A stretch of DNA of 64,000 nt from an uncultured Eubacterium sp. (GCA_905234495.1 CAJOHE010000008.1:114454-178453), one strand, 5' to 3'. Shown: positions 1 through 8,664, numbered from the stretch's first letter. Translations and numbers: made by a program. Notes: a model not told the origin generated them from the letters alone.

Positions 1-1
1 A

Positions 2-484
2 CGATGGCTAACCGTTATGGAAAAATCGGAGATTATTTTCTTCCTGCGTCCGTATTCAAACAACCTTCTGAAGCGCACTATCAAAACGCCTAAAATGTAT
101 TTTTTTGATACGGGGTTAGTGGCATACCTGACAAAGTATTCGAACCCTGAAATTCTGATGAACGGCGCAATCAACGGAGCAATTCTTGAAAACTATACCG
201 TTGCCGAAATTATTAAAACCTATCACAATGACGTTAAGGAATGTAACTTCCACTATTATCGCGATAAGGAAGCAAACGAGATTGACTTGGTAATTGAAAG
301 CGACGGCGAGCTGCATCCTCTTGAGATTAAAAAATCTTCAAGTCCTGCACCTGAACTCGTCAGTGCATTTAGTATTCTTGACAAAGGCTCTGTGCCCCGC
401 GGAGTCGGTGCGATACTATGCTTAAAAGAAAAACTGTCAGCTATTGACCGCAACTCATTTATTATTCCTATTTGGATGATTTGA
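2..484 (+). CDS. AAA+ ATPase with DUF4143 C-terminal domain, 5' truncated by window edge
   Basis: The frame is open from base 2, so the gene starts outside the window and only its last ~160 residues are present. The visible part fits the C-terminal DUF4143 domain of the ATPases that pair an AAA+ module with a restriction-endonuclease-like fold. It has the 'YSNNLLKRTIKTPKMYFFDTGL' type segment, then 'HYYRDKEANEIDLVI' and 'PLEIKKS', where the D and the E-x-K resemble a PD-(D/E)xK core. The ATPase half cannot be seen. The family is common as single accessory genes in clostridia and its function is poorly known. The family assignment is firm; the function is not. Confidence 0.8.
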   Translation, partial: RWLTVMEKSEIIFFLRPYSNNLLKRTIKTPKMYFFDTGLVAYLTKYSNPEILMNGAINGAILENYTVAEIIKTYHNDVKECNFHYYRDKEANEIDLVIESDGELHPLEIKKSSSPAPELVSAFSILDKGSVPRGVGAILCLKEKLSAIDRNSFIIPIWMI

Positions 485-633
485 TTTCAAGGGGTTTCTT
501 ATTGATTGTCTAAAGTTTTTTACTCAAGGGTGGTTAAAAATCTTTATGTAGTAATCACAAAACAGTCCATTTATAGTATAAATTTTCAATGTTTACGCTA
601 TGTTTTCCTGACCATCCTTGACCAATAGGATAT

Positions 634-673
634 GAAAAAACGCCGAAACCATTGCGATTACGGCGTTTTCTTT
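634..673 (+). terminator. Hairpin terminator-like
   Basis: The arms AAAACGCCG (637-645) and CGGCGTTTT (661-669) pair perfectly across a 15-base loop, with a T-rich 3' side. It lies 150 bases past the ATPase gene and could end its transcript. It also abuts the start of the repeat at 671. Confidence 0.5.
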
Positions 674-832
674 ACGAGTCGTTCGGTCATATAATTATAT
701 TATCATTGAGGCGCACGGGGGTATTTTTTGCTCAAACTACTATGTAAAACTCGTAATTTAGGCTCATTTTTTGCTGTTTTTGGCTCCAATTTGCCCGATT
801 TATCTGCACAAGTCGTACAGGACACATTACAT
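671..832 (+). repeat. Dispersed direct repeat, copy 1 of 3
   Basis: This stretch runs from 'tttacgag' to 'cacattacat'. Its last ~110 bases recur with few changes at 4536-4647. Its first ~80 bases recur, more diverged, at 8393-8463. All copies have the same orientation. No gene is seen in it. The rest of the 485-1025 gap shows nothing I can name. Confidence 0.75.
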
Positions 833-1025
833 ATTTCGCCAAAAAGACTTACGAGATATTTTCAAATATGACAAATACTGTATGAATTTTTGCATCTTTA
901 GTTGAAAAGTGTACTATTCTAATACTTACATCCAAGCAAGTTGAACACATTTTGGGCTTGTAAAAGTATTGTCTGTAATTCGCTTAATGTGTGCACACAA
1001 AAGTTAGATCTATACTGCAAATTAT

Positions 1026-1901
1026 TTACTTTCCAAACGTTGAAATAGAATGTTTGATACCGTCTATGACACCGAAACGTTCGGTGGATTTTGAAGCAAA
1101 ATGAGAAGCACATTCGATAGCCTTAACAAAGTTTAATGCCTTAATAAAGTAGTAGTAGCAGAATGCTCCGTGGTAGATATCGCCAGCGCCAAGCGTATCT
1201 AAAGCGTCGACATCAATAATATCAATCCATCCGTGAATATCTCCATCTTGATACTCTATTGGGTTTTTACCATTTGTAATTACCGCTCTATTATAATTAT
1301 GGTTTTTCATCATGGTTATGCCGTTAAGTCCATTGTTTTGAAAAACCGCAGAAGCAACTAAAATAGGATTGTAATCCAAAAGCTTTTCAAAACTATCTTT
1401 GTAACCGCCTACATCTATTACCCACTCTTTATTATGTTTTTTAACAGAATTTACAATCACATCATCCAATGAAGAAAAGTGCCCATCATACAGAATAAAA
1501 TCAGCATTCTTTATAGTTTCTTCAACAATAATAAAAGATTTGAGAGAGTGAATCTCGTTTCTGCCTGAAAAGATGGTGCGTGTAGCGTTAACCGTATTAA
1601 CGTAAATGGAGGAAATACACTTGACATCCTCGTCATCACACATATCTATAACCTTTATATCCATATCTGAGAGCATAGATTTAATAAGTTTGCCAACATT
1701 AGAATTACCTATGTAACTTATTATTGTAGATTTTCCTCCAAGTAAGGAAAAGGTGATAGCGGCATTGGCAGCAGGACCGCCTATTGCACTTTTTACAACC
1801 TCACATTTCATCTTTGTATCTTCGACTGGAAATTTGTTTTTCTCATAGAAAACCACATCAAGCCCGCATAAACCTATGAATAATCCGTGTTTACTCATCA
1901 T
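1026..1901 (-). CDS. PfkB-family carbohydrate/nucleoside kinase
   Basis: This 291-residue protein has the two PfkB landmarks: the N-terminal glycine-rich patch 'GGPAANAA' (near residue 41) and the C-terminal 'DTLGAGD' with the catalytic aspartate and anion hole. The family phosphorylates sugars or nucleosides (ribokinase, fructokinase, adenosine and pseudouridine kinases); the substrate cannot be read here. It is the last gene of a four-gene minus-strand operon, and its start overlaps the stop of the acetyltransferase gene by 11 bases, which suggests translational coupling. Beside a HAD phosphatase and a DeoR-type sugar-phosphate sensor, a kinase suggests control of one phosphorylated metabolite. 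That last step is inference. Confidence 0.85.
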   Translation of the reverse strand: MMSKHGLFIGLCGLDVVFYEKNKFPVEDTKMKCEVVKSAIGGPAANAAITFSLLGGKSTIISYIGNSNVGKLIKSMLSDMDIKVIDMCDDEDVKCISSIYVNTVNATRTIFSGRNEIHSLKSFIIVEETIKNADFILYDGHFSSLDDVIVNSVKKHNKEWVIDVGGYKDSFEKLLDYNPILVASAVFQNNGLNGITMMKNHNYNRAVITNGKNPIEYQDGDIHGWIDIIDVDALDTLGAGDIYHGAFCYYYFIKALNFVKAIECASHFASKSTERFGVIDGIKHSISTFGK

Positions 1902-2433
1902 CTTCTCCTATATTCCTTATTACCCTACAGGGGTTTCCAAAAGCCAAAACACCATCTGGAATATCGTGCGTTACCACACTTCCTGCTCCAATTACCGTTC
2001 TTTTACCTATCTTGACGCCAGGAAGAATGGTTACATCGCCGCATATCCAAGCATCATCACCGATATAGACTTGATCCGTAAAGCACTTTCTTGATCTCCT
2101 CACATCGCTATTTAAAGGATGCCAAACGGTATATATCGAAACATTAGGTGCAATTCTAACATTGTTTCCGATATAAATATCATCCATATCCAAAGCGGTA
2201 AAACTATAATTAATAAACACATTCTCGCCTAAGTGTAACTTGTTTCCTCGGTCGCAGAAAAAGGGTGCCATTATTCGGCTTCCCTCTCCGATATCACCTA
2301 AAAAGCCCTTTAGCATTTCAAAATGCAGGTCGGTATCTCTGGGATCTTGATTGTTGTATTTTTGAAAAAAAGCACGAGCAGCAATATTTTCTTTTTTTAG
2401 TTCGGGATCGCTTCCATAGTAAACTTTTTTCAT
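1891..2433 (-). CDS. Hexapeptide-repeat O-acetyltransferase (maltose/galactoside acetyltransferase family)
   Basis: The 180 residues have the layout of LacA/Maa/NodL enzymes. There is a short N-terminal helical cap with 'DPELKKEN', then left-handed beta-helix repeats (LHLGENVFIN, IYIGNNVRIAPNV, VYIGDDAWICGDVTILPGVKIG). The conserved 'WHPLN..VRR' loop holds the catalytic histidine. The C-terminus 'GNPCRVIR' is typical. Such enzymes move acetyl from acetyl-CoA to a sugar hydroxyl. The gene overlaps the upstream HAD gene by 4 bases and the downstream kinase by 11. The acceptor sugar is unknown; it may be the ligand of the operon's DeoR-type sensor, which is inference. Confidence 0.85.
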   Translation of the reverse strand: MKKVYYGSDPELKKENIAARAFFQKYNNQDPRDTDLHFEMLKGFLGDIGEGSRIMAPFFCDRGNKLHLGENVFINYSFTALDMDDIYIGNNVRIAPNVSIYTVWHPLNSDVRRSRKCFTDQVYIGDDAWICGDVTILPGVKIGKRTVIGAGSVVTHDIPDGVLAFGNPCRVIRNIGEDDE

Positions 2434-2978
2434 AGCATTCTCCTCAGTTTTTCAATACATTCGGGAGTTTCCTCAAAGAGAAGAACATCCCAGCCAAACG
2501 CTTTTGGAACGGTTAAGTTTTTGGCGTTGTCATCAACAAAAAAGAAACATTCTCCGGGGTATAAATCCGCCACCATTTTGTAGATTCTTTCATCTGGCTT
2601 TGATATTCCATATTTATAAGAAATAATTTCTTGAGAAAACAGACTGTTAAGCGCATACTTTTTAATTAATTTCTCGACCAGTCCTTCGGGAGCATTTGAA
2701 AGAAGCACTATAGGATGAACGCATTCTTTCAATAATTTGACCATTTCTATATTCGGTTTTGCAAGAGCCATCCATTCTTTTTCCACATTCTGTTCATTTA
2801 AAGAAAATTCTTTGCTAACCATCTTTACCAACTCACTATAGCTTATATCGCCAATATCTGCTAATCTTGAGTATTTTTCTTTGTATAAAGCACCTCGCTC
2901 ATCTCCGAATTTTTCTTTAAACCATATTGGAAGAATCTCGGAAACTACTACTCCGAAAAAGTCACACACTAAAACCAT
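2430..2978 (-). CDS. HAD-superfamily hydrolase (YihX-like phosphatase)
   Basis: The protein has 182 residues. Motif I is 'CDFFGVVV', with the nucleophile Asp but Phe where the classic second Asp stands. Related YihX-type enzymes often have Gly there, so activity is plausible but altered. Motif II is 'LLSNAPE', motif III the Lys of 'YGISKPD', motif IV 'FFVDDNAKN'. A helical cap lies between motifs I and II. The start codon follows the TIR-DeoRC stop by two bases, and its ribosome site sits inside the end of that gene. It probably dephosphorylates a sugar phosphate. The pairing with a kinase in the same operon is notable. Confidence 0.85.
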   Translation of the reverse strand: MVLVCDFFGVVVSEILPIWFKEKFGDERGALYKEKYSRLADIGDISYSELVKMVSKEFSLNEQNVEKEWMALAKPNIEMVKLLKECVHPIVLLSNAPEGLVEKLIKKYALNSLFSQEIISYKYGISKPDERIYKMVADLYPGECFFFVDDNAKNLTVPKAFGWDVLLFEETPECIEKLRRML

Positions 2979-2980
2979 TA

Positions 2981-4327
2981 TTATTTCCTCTTTTTTGCTA
3001 GAATTATCTTCTCACGGTGGCAATCAAGTATCTCTTTCAATGCAGGATTATCCTCGTTCGCATTGGTGATAGCTTTAACTCTGCCATCTTCAAAGGCAGG
3101 CAATTTTTCTTCGCATCTAATTCCACACTTAGAATCGTCAAATACGTAAAACACCTCTTTTGCGCGAGAAATAATAGACATCTTACTTTTAAGTTCACTG
3201 TTGTCGTGGGTTGTTATTCCGTCATTAACCGTGATACCGTTAGCGCCAACAAAGGCGATGTCAACAGTTTTTAACCAATCCACAAGATCGGATAGTGCTG
3301 ATGTATCTTCGTTAATGTCCACTATGGCTTTTGTGTTGGGCCTAACCATCCCCCCTGGTACGAAAAGTTGAATTGGAGAATCGTATTGATCGTAGCCCAT
3401 TGCAGCACATGCGTCCGCTACCATAGAGGCTTGATCCGTAGAGATTACAATAATATTTACACGAGCGAGGTTGTGGCTTTTTATTCTCGTGCAAATTATC
3501 TTAACCATCTCGTTCATAGTAGAACCAGCATCGATAAAAATGGTCTGCCCGCTTTTTATTAATTTGGAGGCTTCAGCGGCGACTTCCTTCTTCTTGTCAG
3601 TTCCAAAAACGCTCTTTAGACGAGTGTGTTCTTCGATAACATAGAGTTCTTCTCTATCATAATAAATTCCTGGCATTTTAGAAACTGCATAATCTAACAG
3701 TTCCAAGAATTGATCGAAATCATAGGATTCCGGTAGCGCCTTCATCATTTTCTCGTATAGCCTGTTGACTGTGATAGGATTGTCTTGGCGATGCTTGAAT
3801 ATTATCTCATAGAGTTTGTTGCAGATAGCGATGGTTTGATTATTGGCTTGCTTAATGGTGGATTTCACATCTGATTTCTTTGGATGCCTTAGAGAATCGA
3901 GATCTTGTATGACAAGACTAATAAGATGATTAAAAATTTTCTCAGCACAAGATTTAAAACCGACTTCTTCATAATTATCAAGTTGTAAATACTTTATATC
4001 TTTTATTTCAGGAAATACATCATATGGCTCGCCAATGATGTTTGGCATAATAACGGGAATAATAAATACTCTTTGAAGCTCTTTTTGCTTCTCAATACCC
4101 CAAGCAAGTTCTTTGAGCACCCAAGAATTGGTTTCTCTGCCATTTCCCAAAAAAACAAGTATATAATCACATTCAGTCTTTATTGCCTTTTCAAATGTAT
4201 CGTCAAGGTTACTTCCGCCCAAAAGATTATTTTCGTCTAACCAAGTAGAAAGAACGGGTGGAAGGTATCGTATAATAGATTTTACATTACTCTTATCCGC
4301 ACTGGAATGAGACAAAAAAATTTTCAT
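2981..4327 (-). CDS. TIR domain fused to DeoR-type sugar-phosphate sensor domain
   Basis: The protein has 448 residues in three parts. Residues 1-135 form a TIR domain: 'KIFLSHSSADK' strand, 'WLDENN', and 'SWVLKELAW', whose Glu73 sits where TIR NADases have the catalytic glutamate. Residues 155-235 are a helical linker ending in a possible wing ('IYYDREELYVI'); a degenerate winged helix is possible but unproven. Residues 245-440 are the DeoR C-terminal ligand domain: 'TIFIDAGSTM' (263-271), 'PGGMVR' (324-329), 'FVGANG' (359-364) and a 'DDSKCG' end. No canonical N-terminal DeoR HTH is present; the TIR takes that place. It is first in its operon, with an AAGGAGA site. I infer a sensor-effector responding to a phosphorylated sugar. 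Confidence 0.85.
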   Translation of the reverse strand: MKIFLSHSSADKSNVKSIIRYLPPVLSTWLDENNLLGGSNLDDTFEKAIKTECDYILVFLGNGRETNSWVLKELAWGIEKQKELQRVFIIPVIMPNIIGEPYDVFPEIKDIKYLQLDNYEEVGFKSCAEKIFNHLISLVIQDLDSLRHPKKSDVKSTIKQANNQTIAICNKLYEIIFKHRQDNPITVNRLYEKMMKALPESYDFDQFLELLDYAVSKMPGIYYDREELYVIEEHTRLKSVFGTDKKKEVAAEASKLIKSGQTIFIDAGSTMNEMVKIICTRIKSHNLARVNIIVISTDQASMVADACAAMGYDQYDSPIQLFVPGGMVRPNTKAIVDINEDTSALSDLVDWLKTVDIAFVGANGITVNDGITTHDNSELKSKMSIISRAKEVFYVFDDSKCGIRCEEKLPAFEDGRVKAITNANEDNPALKEILDCHREKIILAKKRK

Positions 4328-4482
4328 ATGTATTTCTCCTTCACATGTTCATCATTTACGATATGGATATCTCCGCGCTCCAATTACGGTCTACCCTTTT
4401 AGCAACTAACGCAAGCGAATTATTTATACCTCTACAAGAATAAATGCCCTGACCAAGGACTCTAGAACTGTCAATTCACTTG

Positions 4483-4517
4483 CATATATATAATAACATA
4501 ATCTTTTATAAAATCAA
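4483..4517 (-). promoter_or_regulatory. Sigma-A-type promoter of the TIR-DeoRC operon
   Basis: On the minus strand, TTGATT (4512-4517) and TATTAT (4490-4495) are separated by 16 bases. It would give a leader of about 155 nt before the TIR-DeoRC start at 4327. No other gene is seen between 4328 and 4520. Confidence 0.6.
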
Positions 4518-4520
4518 GTG

Positions 4521-4647
4521 TTGAGTGCGTCTTGGGAGTTTTTTGCTTAAACTGCTATGTAAAACTCGTAATTTAGGCTCATTTTTTGCTGTTTTTGGCT
4601 CCAATTTGTTCGATTTACCTGCACAAGTCGTACGGGACACATTACAT
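4521..4647 (+). repeat. Dispersed direct repeat, copy 2 of 3
   Basis: Bases 4536-4647 match 722-832 nearly base for base and end in the same 'cacattacat'. The stretch just before (4521-4535) matches copy 1 only weakly. The repeat stops exactly where the conserved part of the spore-protein gene begins, so the 4647 edge looks like the end of an inserted segment. Confidence 0.75.
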
Positions 4648-4795
4648 TAACCATCTGACCGCCTACGCTGCCGGCCTGCTTTGACGTAAGGTCACCGTTG
4701 TAACCCTGCTTGAGGTTAACGCCTACCTCGTTAGCGGCTTCCATCTTGAAGCGGTTGAGAGCTTCCTTAGCCTCAGGAACTGTGTTCTTTGCCAT
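4547..4795 (-). CDS. Alpha/beta-type small acid-soluble spore protein with replaced C-terminus
   Basis: Residues 1-49 are a standard alpha/beta SASP: 'MAKNTVPEAKEALNRFK', the germination protease region 'NEVGVNL', then 'GYNGDLTSKQAGSVGGQMV'. These proteins coat DNA in the spore core. After 'GGQMV' the usual basic helix (K/R-x-M-I-...) is missing. The frame instead runs into the repeat at 4521-4647 and adds about 33 unrelated residues. The ribosome site AGAGGTG before 4795 is good. The SASP part is richer in GC than its surroundings, so it looks like a core gene broken by an insertion. Whether the chimera is stable or binds DNA is unknown. Confidence 0.85.
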   Translation of the reverse strand: MAKNTVPEAKEALNRFKMEAANEVGVNLKQGYNGDLTSKQAGSVGGQMVNVMCPVRLVQVNRTNWSQKQQKMSLNYEFYIAV

Positions 4796-4821
4796 TTCGA
4801 ATACACCTCTTTTGCAATAAA

Positions 4822-4862
4822 TTGCAGGGCAAAATCAATGCCCAGCCCAATTCGCCCTGCAA
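4822..4862 (-). terminator. Inverted repeat after the split tubulin-like gene
   Basis: TTGCAGGGC (4822-4830) and GCCCTGCAA (4854-4862) are perfect 9-base arms around a 23-base loop. Read on the minus strand it is followed by TTTATT. It lies between the tubulin-like gene and the spore-protein gene and may be a weak terminator. Confidence 0.45.
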
Positions 4863-4941
4863 AAATTTCACCTTGCAAGTTTATTGTTTGTACCAAATAC
4901 AAAAATACAAAATGTAATTTTTTACAGAAACAACTTGATTA

Positions 4942-6753
4942 TTATAACCCAAGACTCTGCTTAACGACATGAAAAATATCATTCAGTTCACCAAATAATT
5001 GTACGGCGTTTATCAACTTCTGATACCAATCATAGTTGCTGTTAATAAGTACTATCAAATTACCAAAATTGATTTCATCGCCGAAATCGGTTTTTGCTTG
5101 CATAACATCATATGCATAATTTTTAAAGTGCCAACGTATCTCAATCGGCTTTTCAAATTCATAACCTGCAGCCTCAAGTGCAGATATCAGATTCTTACAA
5201 CTATCAGGATCTGCTGTTATCGCCGTTTTCAAACTGGAATAAATGCTGTCATAGTTCGTTTTCGGATCAATATCCATTTTGAATTTGTAAACAAGCTTAT
5301 AAAAATTATTGTCCTTTACATATTCTTGCATTCCGTCATCTGCTTCGATAGCAAGCTTAAATAAGCCTAATTCTTCCGCCTGTTTTGCAAGATTATAAAT
5401 GCTGAGCATTTTTTCGTAATCTGCTTTAGTTGTTGGGTTACTATGATGATAACTGTCTGTATACTGCTTTGCAATCATATAGTCAAACGGATTCGGTAAG
5501 GTTGTGCGCCAATCCTCTCCCACTTCATCAAGATGTACGCCATTGTCACCTGAATGCGTATTATACAGTTTGCGGCATTCTTCAAGTTCTGCAAGAAGCG
5601 GTAGCGAAAAATTAAACGAGCGCTTATAGTATATAAACTCAGACCATTCCGAATTATTTGTTGCAACGCCTTCAGGAATGTACTTATTTATTTGGGGTGT
5701 GTCCTGAATACCGTATTTGGCAAAATACATATTGAATTTTTCAACACTGATATCGTGATTGGAACTTGTCAGCAAAACTTTAGATTTAGATTGTAGCTTG
5801 CCGTCAATTGCTTTTGCAGCTGCCGTTAATGCCGTCTGTTTTAAAACTGCATATTGCGGCTCTTCCCATACCTGTGTTAACTGCTCTGGTGTTACTTCTG
5901 CTGTTGAATACGCAATAATACAGAATTTTTCTATTGTGTTTTCTGTCCATTCGCTGAATGCAGTTCTAAAGAAATCACGTACAATATTTACGATATCGGT
6001 TTCATCATAATCAACGCCTTTTCCATCAGCCGGATCAATTAAACCTTTGATTCTGACCATTACATCGTTAATAAACATCTTTGAATGCTTATCAAGATCT
6101 TTATTGTCTACCGCAGCATCGAAGAATTGCTTGTACTTCTGACTCTTTGGATCGTCATCCTTAAAATCAGATATATCAAAATGGAAAACAGTTGTATCTC
6201 CCTCACGATGGCGGGAAGTATCTGTTAAGTATTCACCGTCTTTTTTCAATAACGCAAGCAGCGTTTCAAGAGTAGTTGTGTATATTTCAAACAGCGTATT
6301 ATTCTTATCATTCAATTTGTGAAAAACTGCTTCAATTCCTTGTTTACACATTTGAAGCATTCTGACTTTTACCCAATCTTCACCGTACTGCCTTGCAGCA
6401 TTTGTAAAACTGTTAAGTTCAGAAGGATCAACAGACATTTTTCCGTCAAATTCCTCTGCTATTCTCTGAAGAGAAACATATGTCTGACCGAGTTCGTCTT
6501 CCCAAAGTTGAGCATCTTCTTTATAAGTATTAAGTAGTTGTTCGATCCTTCTGAGGATACCCTGTTTATCGTGATGTCTTGCAGAAAGAAGATTGATTGC
6601 ATATACAGGACCTCTTCCATTCGGATCAACGAACGCATTGTCAACCAGGGAAATAAGTGGTTCGATTATTGCATTACCGAGTTTTAGGTAAGCAATTCCA
6701 AGCAGTTTTCTGTCGTTTTGATCCATTCTTTCATCGTTGGCAATATCACGCAT
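4942..6753 (-). pseudogene. C-terminal part of tubulin-like protein A, separated by a frameshift
   Basis: The first internal ATG is at 6753 and 603 residues follow, but no ribosome site precedes it. The frame is already open upstream: it reads through 6754-6790 ('...SVKHCNSYLELMRD'). Adding one T to the TTTT run near 6785 joins it in frame to the tubulin domain that ends at 6780, giving one protein of about 1,075 residues. That has the same layout as the intact 1,315-residue relative at 20640-24587. The sequence is helical, Asp/Glu/Lys-rich and has no named domain. The split may be a true mutation or an assembly error; no clear slippery heptamer supports programmed shifting. Confidence 0.7.
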
Positions 6754-6779
6754 TAATTCAAGGTAACTATTGCAGTGTT

Positions 6780-8159
6780 TTACAGAAAAGGACCCACCCC
6801 ATCTGTTGGAAGCTCTTTATTTTCAACGTCAAAATTTTTTCCGCAGTTTGAAAGTTCAAATAATCTTCCGGCAAACATTCTGTTTGATCTTAAGGAAAAC
6901 CTTGTAAGAATTTTGTTGATTTCATTTTCGGTAACATCATCAATTGTCCAATGATCTACAAGTTTTTCCAAAAGCTTGTTTGCACTGTATGCAAGAAGTT
7001 CATCACGTGGAATGTAGAAAGAGGAATAGCCAAAAGAATTATATTTCGCGGGCAGATAATCCGGAATGTCCAGTCCTTGTCCGTTAGAGTTCTGAAGATA
7101 CCAACACATGTAACTACTAGAAACAGTGTAATAAAAAGCATCATAATCATAAGACTCCTTGCCCCCATCCGCAGTTATTCCGTTGATATCGCCTAACTCA
7201 AACGCGAGCGCATTTGCAAGTATGCTGATTAATTCATCAGAATTTCTTGCAACTTCCTCTCCGTCAGCAATTCTTGAAACCAATGTACATTCGTCATAAA
7301 TATCTTCTTCAAACTCATCTCCGTTAGGTGCAATATATTTTTTGTGTCGTGCAACGTTGTTATAGAAATAATCTATTTCTTTAATTGCTGCATAGAAATT
7401 AACCTGAATGCTGTCATATCTATTTGAGGTTACGCCCCTGTCATTTTCCTGAACATCGGGTGTGAAAAGAATTCCTTCAACTCTTTTATCCTTCAACGCA
7501 AATGTGCGCATAGCTTTTCTTACAATAAAGGAAAAATCAACTATTGTTCCGCTTCCTGTTCCACCGCCTAAACCTGCAATAATGTACACTTTAACATCAA
7601 TATTACCCTGTTCAGCTTTATTACGGGCACCATTGAGCACTTCGGTAACTTTGTTGGTAACCTTATCGTATGTATTACTATTACCATATAAGAATACGCG
7701 ACCTATTTGTCTTACCTGCTGTGCTCCCTCCTTATCAATCGTTACTTCACCAAAAATTTCACGGTCTATCCATGTATCGATATCGTGCCCAAGCTTTTTA
7801 ATTTTAAATGAATCAGTATACAATTCCAGCTTTTCATCAGCGTCTATGCAACCGTGCACTGAAGCATCGGCTATTTCATTTCCGACATTTTTCAAATCTG
7901 TAATATTGGCTGCAGATATTAAGTCCAAATCCTTTTCACAAGTATCAACCGCAAGGAAAAAGCGACGGTCTGGATTATCCAGTTTTTCATTTGTTACTTT
8001 TTTTATGGTATTTACGGCACGGCACCCAAGACCTCCGAGTCCGATAAATACTGTTACAGTATTCTGATTCAAACGTTTCTTTTTCCCGAAGATACTTCCA
8101 CCGTAACGAACAGATAGATCATTAAATGCCTTTTGTATTTTTGCCTTATCAACAGCCAT
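6780..8159 (-). CDS. Tubulin/FtsZ-like GTPase domain (Tubulin_2 type), protein A, N-terminal part
   Basis: The protein has 459 residues. The nucleotide loop 'GLGGLGC' lies at 40-46 and the tubulin signature 'GLGGGTGSG' at 196-204, followed by 'TIVDF'. 'EGAQQVRQIGRV' near 144 is shared with the relative at 20640-24587 ('QGAQQRRTVGKV'). The start at 8159 is chosen over an upstream in-frame ATG because GGAGG sits 8 bases before it. It should bind GTP and may polymerise. The reading frame ends abruptly at 6780 and continues in another frame (previous entry). Unlike the second tubulin gene it has no vWA neighbours. Confidence 0.8.
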   Translation of the reverse strand: MAVDKAKIQKAFNDLSVRYGGSIFGKKKRLNQNTVTVFIGLGGLGCRAVNTIKKVTNEKLDNPDRRFFLAVDTCEKDLDLISAANITDLKNVGNEIADASVHGCIDADEKLELYTDSFKIKKLGHDIDTWIDREIFGEVTIDKEGAQQVRQIGRVFLYGNSNTYDKVTNKVTEVLNGARNKAEQGNIDVKVYIIAGLGGGTGSGTIVDFSFIVRKAMRTFALKDKRVEGILFTPDVQENDRGVTSNRYDSIQVNFYAAIKEIDYFYNNVARHKKYIAPNGDEFEEDIYDECTLVSRIADGEEVARNSDELISILANALAFELGDINGITADGGKESYDYDAFYYTVSSSYMCWYLQNSNGQGLDIPDYLPAKYNSFGYSSFYIPRDELLAYSANKLLEKLVDHWTIDDVTENEINKILTRFSLRSNRMFAGRLFELSNCGKNFDVENKELPTDGVGPFL

Positions 8160-8392
8160 TGTTTCAACCTCCAAAATAATATGATTTATGCTGTATTTCA
8201 TATTTAATAATAACATAAATAACTATCAGGGTAAATGAGAATTTGATGATTATTTAATAATCTTTTTTATTAACTATCAATACTTGTTCCATTTATAACA
8301 AATAGTATTGTTACATACTATTTTCAAAAACATTACCACTACTATTCTATAGAATATTTAAAACCACCGAATTGTTTTACAGTTTCAGCGAT

Positions 8393-8463
8393 TTTTACGA
8401 GTTATTCGGTTAAATAATCATATTATCATTGAGGCATACGGGAGCGTTTTTCTCTAAACTGCA
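8393..8463 (+). repeat. Dispersed direct repeat, copy 3 of 3 (partial)
   Basis: This matches the first half of copy 1: 'acgagttattcggt', then 'tattatcattgaggc' and 'acggg'. The 3' half is missing. It lies in the 8160-8635 gap between the divergent tubulin and RiPP genes, where I otherwise see only AT-rich spacer. Confidence 0.6.
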
Positions 8464-8635
8464 CATTCTGTTAATAATTGAAAACATATCAAAAGTATAA
8501 CAGCGAGTCTTTTGTTATTGAGTTTAATTCGATAAGATTAATTAAAAGCATTAAAAATACCAATCGTGGTTGCCTTAACGAATACTACGGAAGTGTATAC
8601 TAAATGATCTATGTTGACGTTAGCTTTTTACAAAC

Positions 8636-8664
8636 TTGATAGAATGTGTAATTAATGCTATAAT
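8636..8664 (+). promoter_or_regulatory. Strong sigma-A promoter of the RiPP locus
   Basis: TTGATA (8636-8641), a 17-base spacer and TATAAT (8659-8664). The leader that follows carries a small CCTCC-GCAA-GGAGG hairpin (about 8683-8697), then the true ribosome site AGGAGA at 8725-8730. Confidence 0.8.

Noticed and set aside
2430..2978. Inactive HAD pseudoenzyme
   Set aside because: The second motif I residue is Phe, but the nucleophile Asp, Lys and Asp pair remain, and active relatives also lack the classic second Asp.
6754..6800. Programmed -1 ribosomal frameshift in tubulin gene A
   Set aside because: The site reads CCT TTT CTG, which is not a slippery heptamer in frame, and no strong stem follows.
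7462..8067. 201-codon plus-strand frame inside the tubulin-like gene
   Set aside because: It is antisense to a clear GTPase domain, with Ser/Pro/Leu-rich composition typical of a shadow frame and no ribosome site.
6780..8216. Longer form of tubulin-like protein A starting at 8216
   Set aside because: The extra 19 residues have no ribosome site, whereas GGAGG stands before the ATG at 8159.
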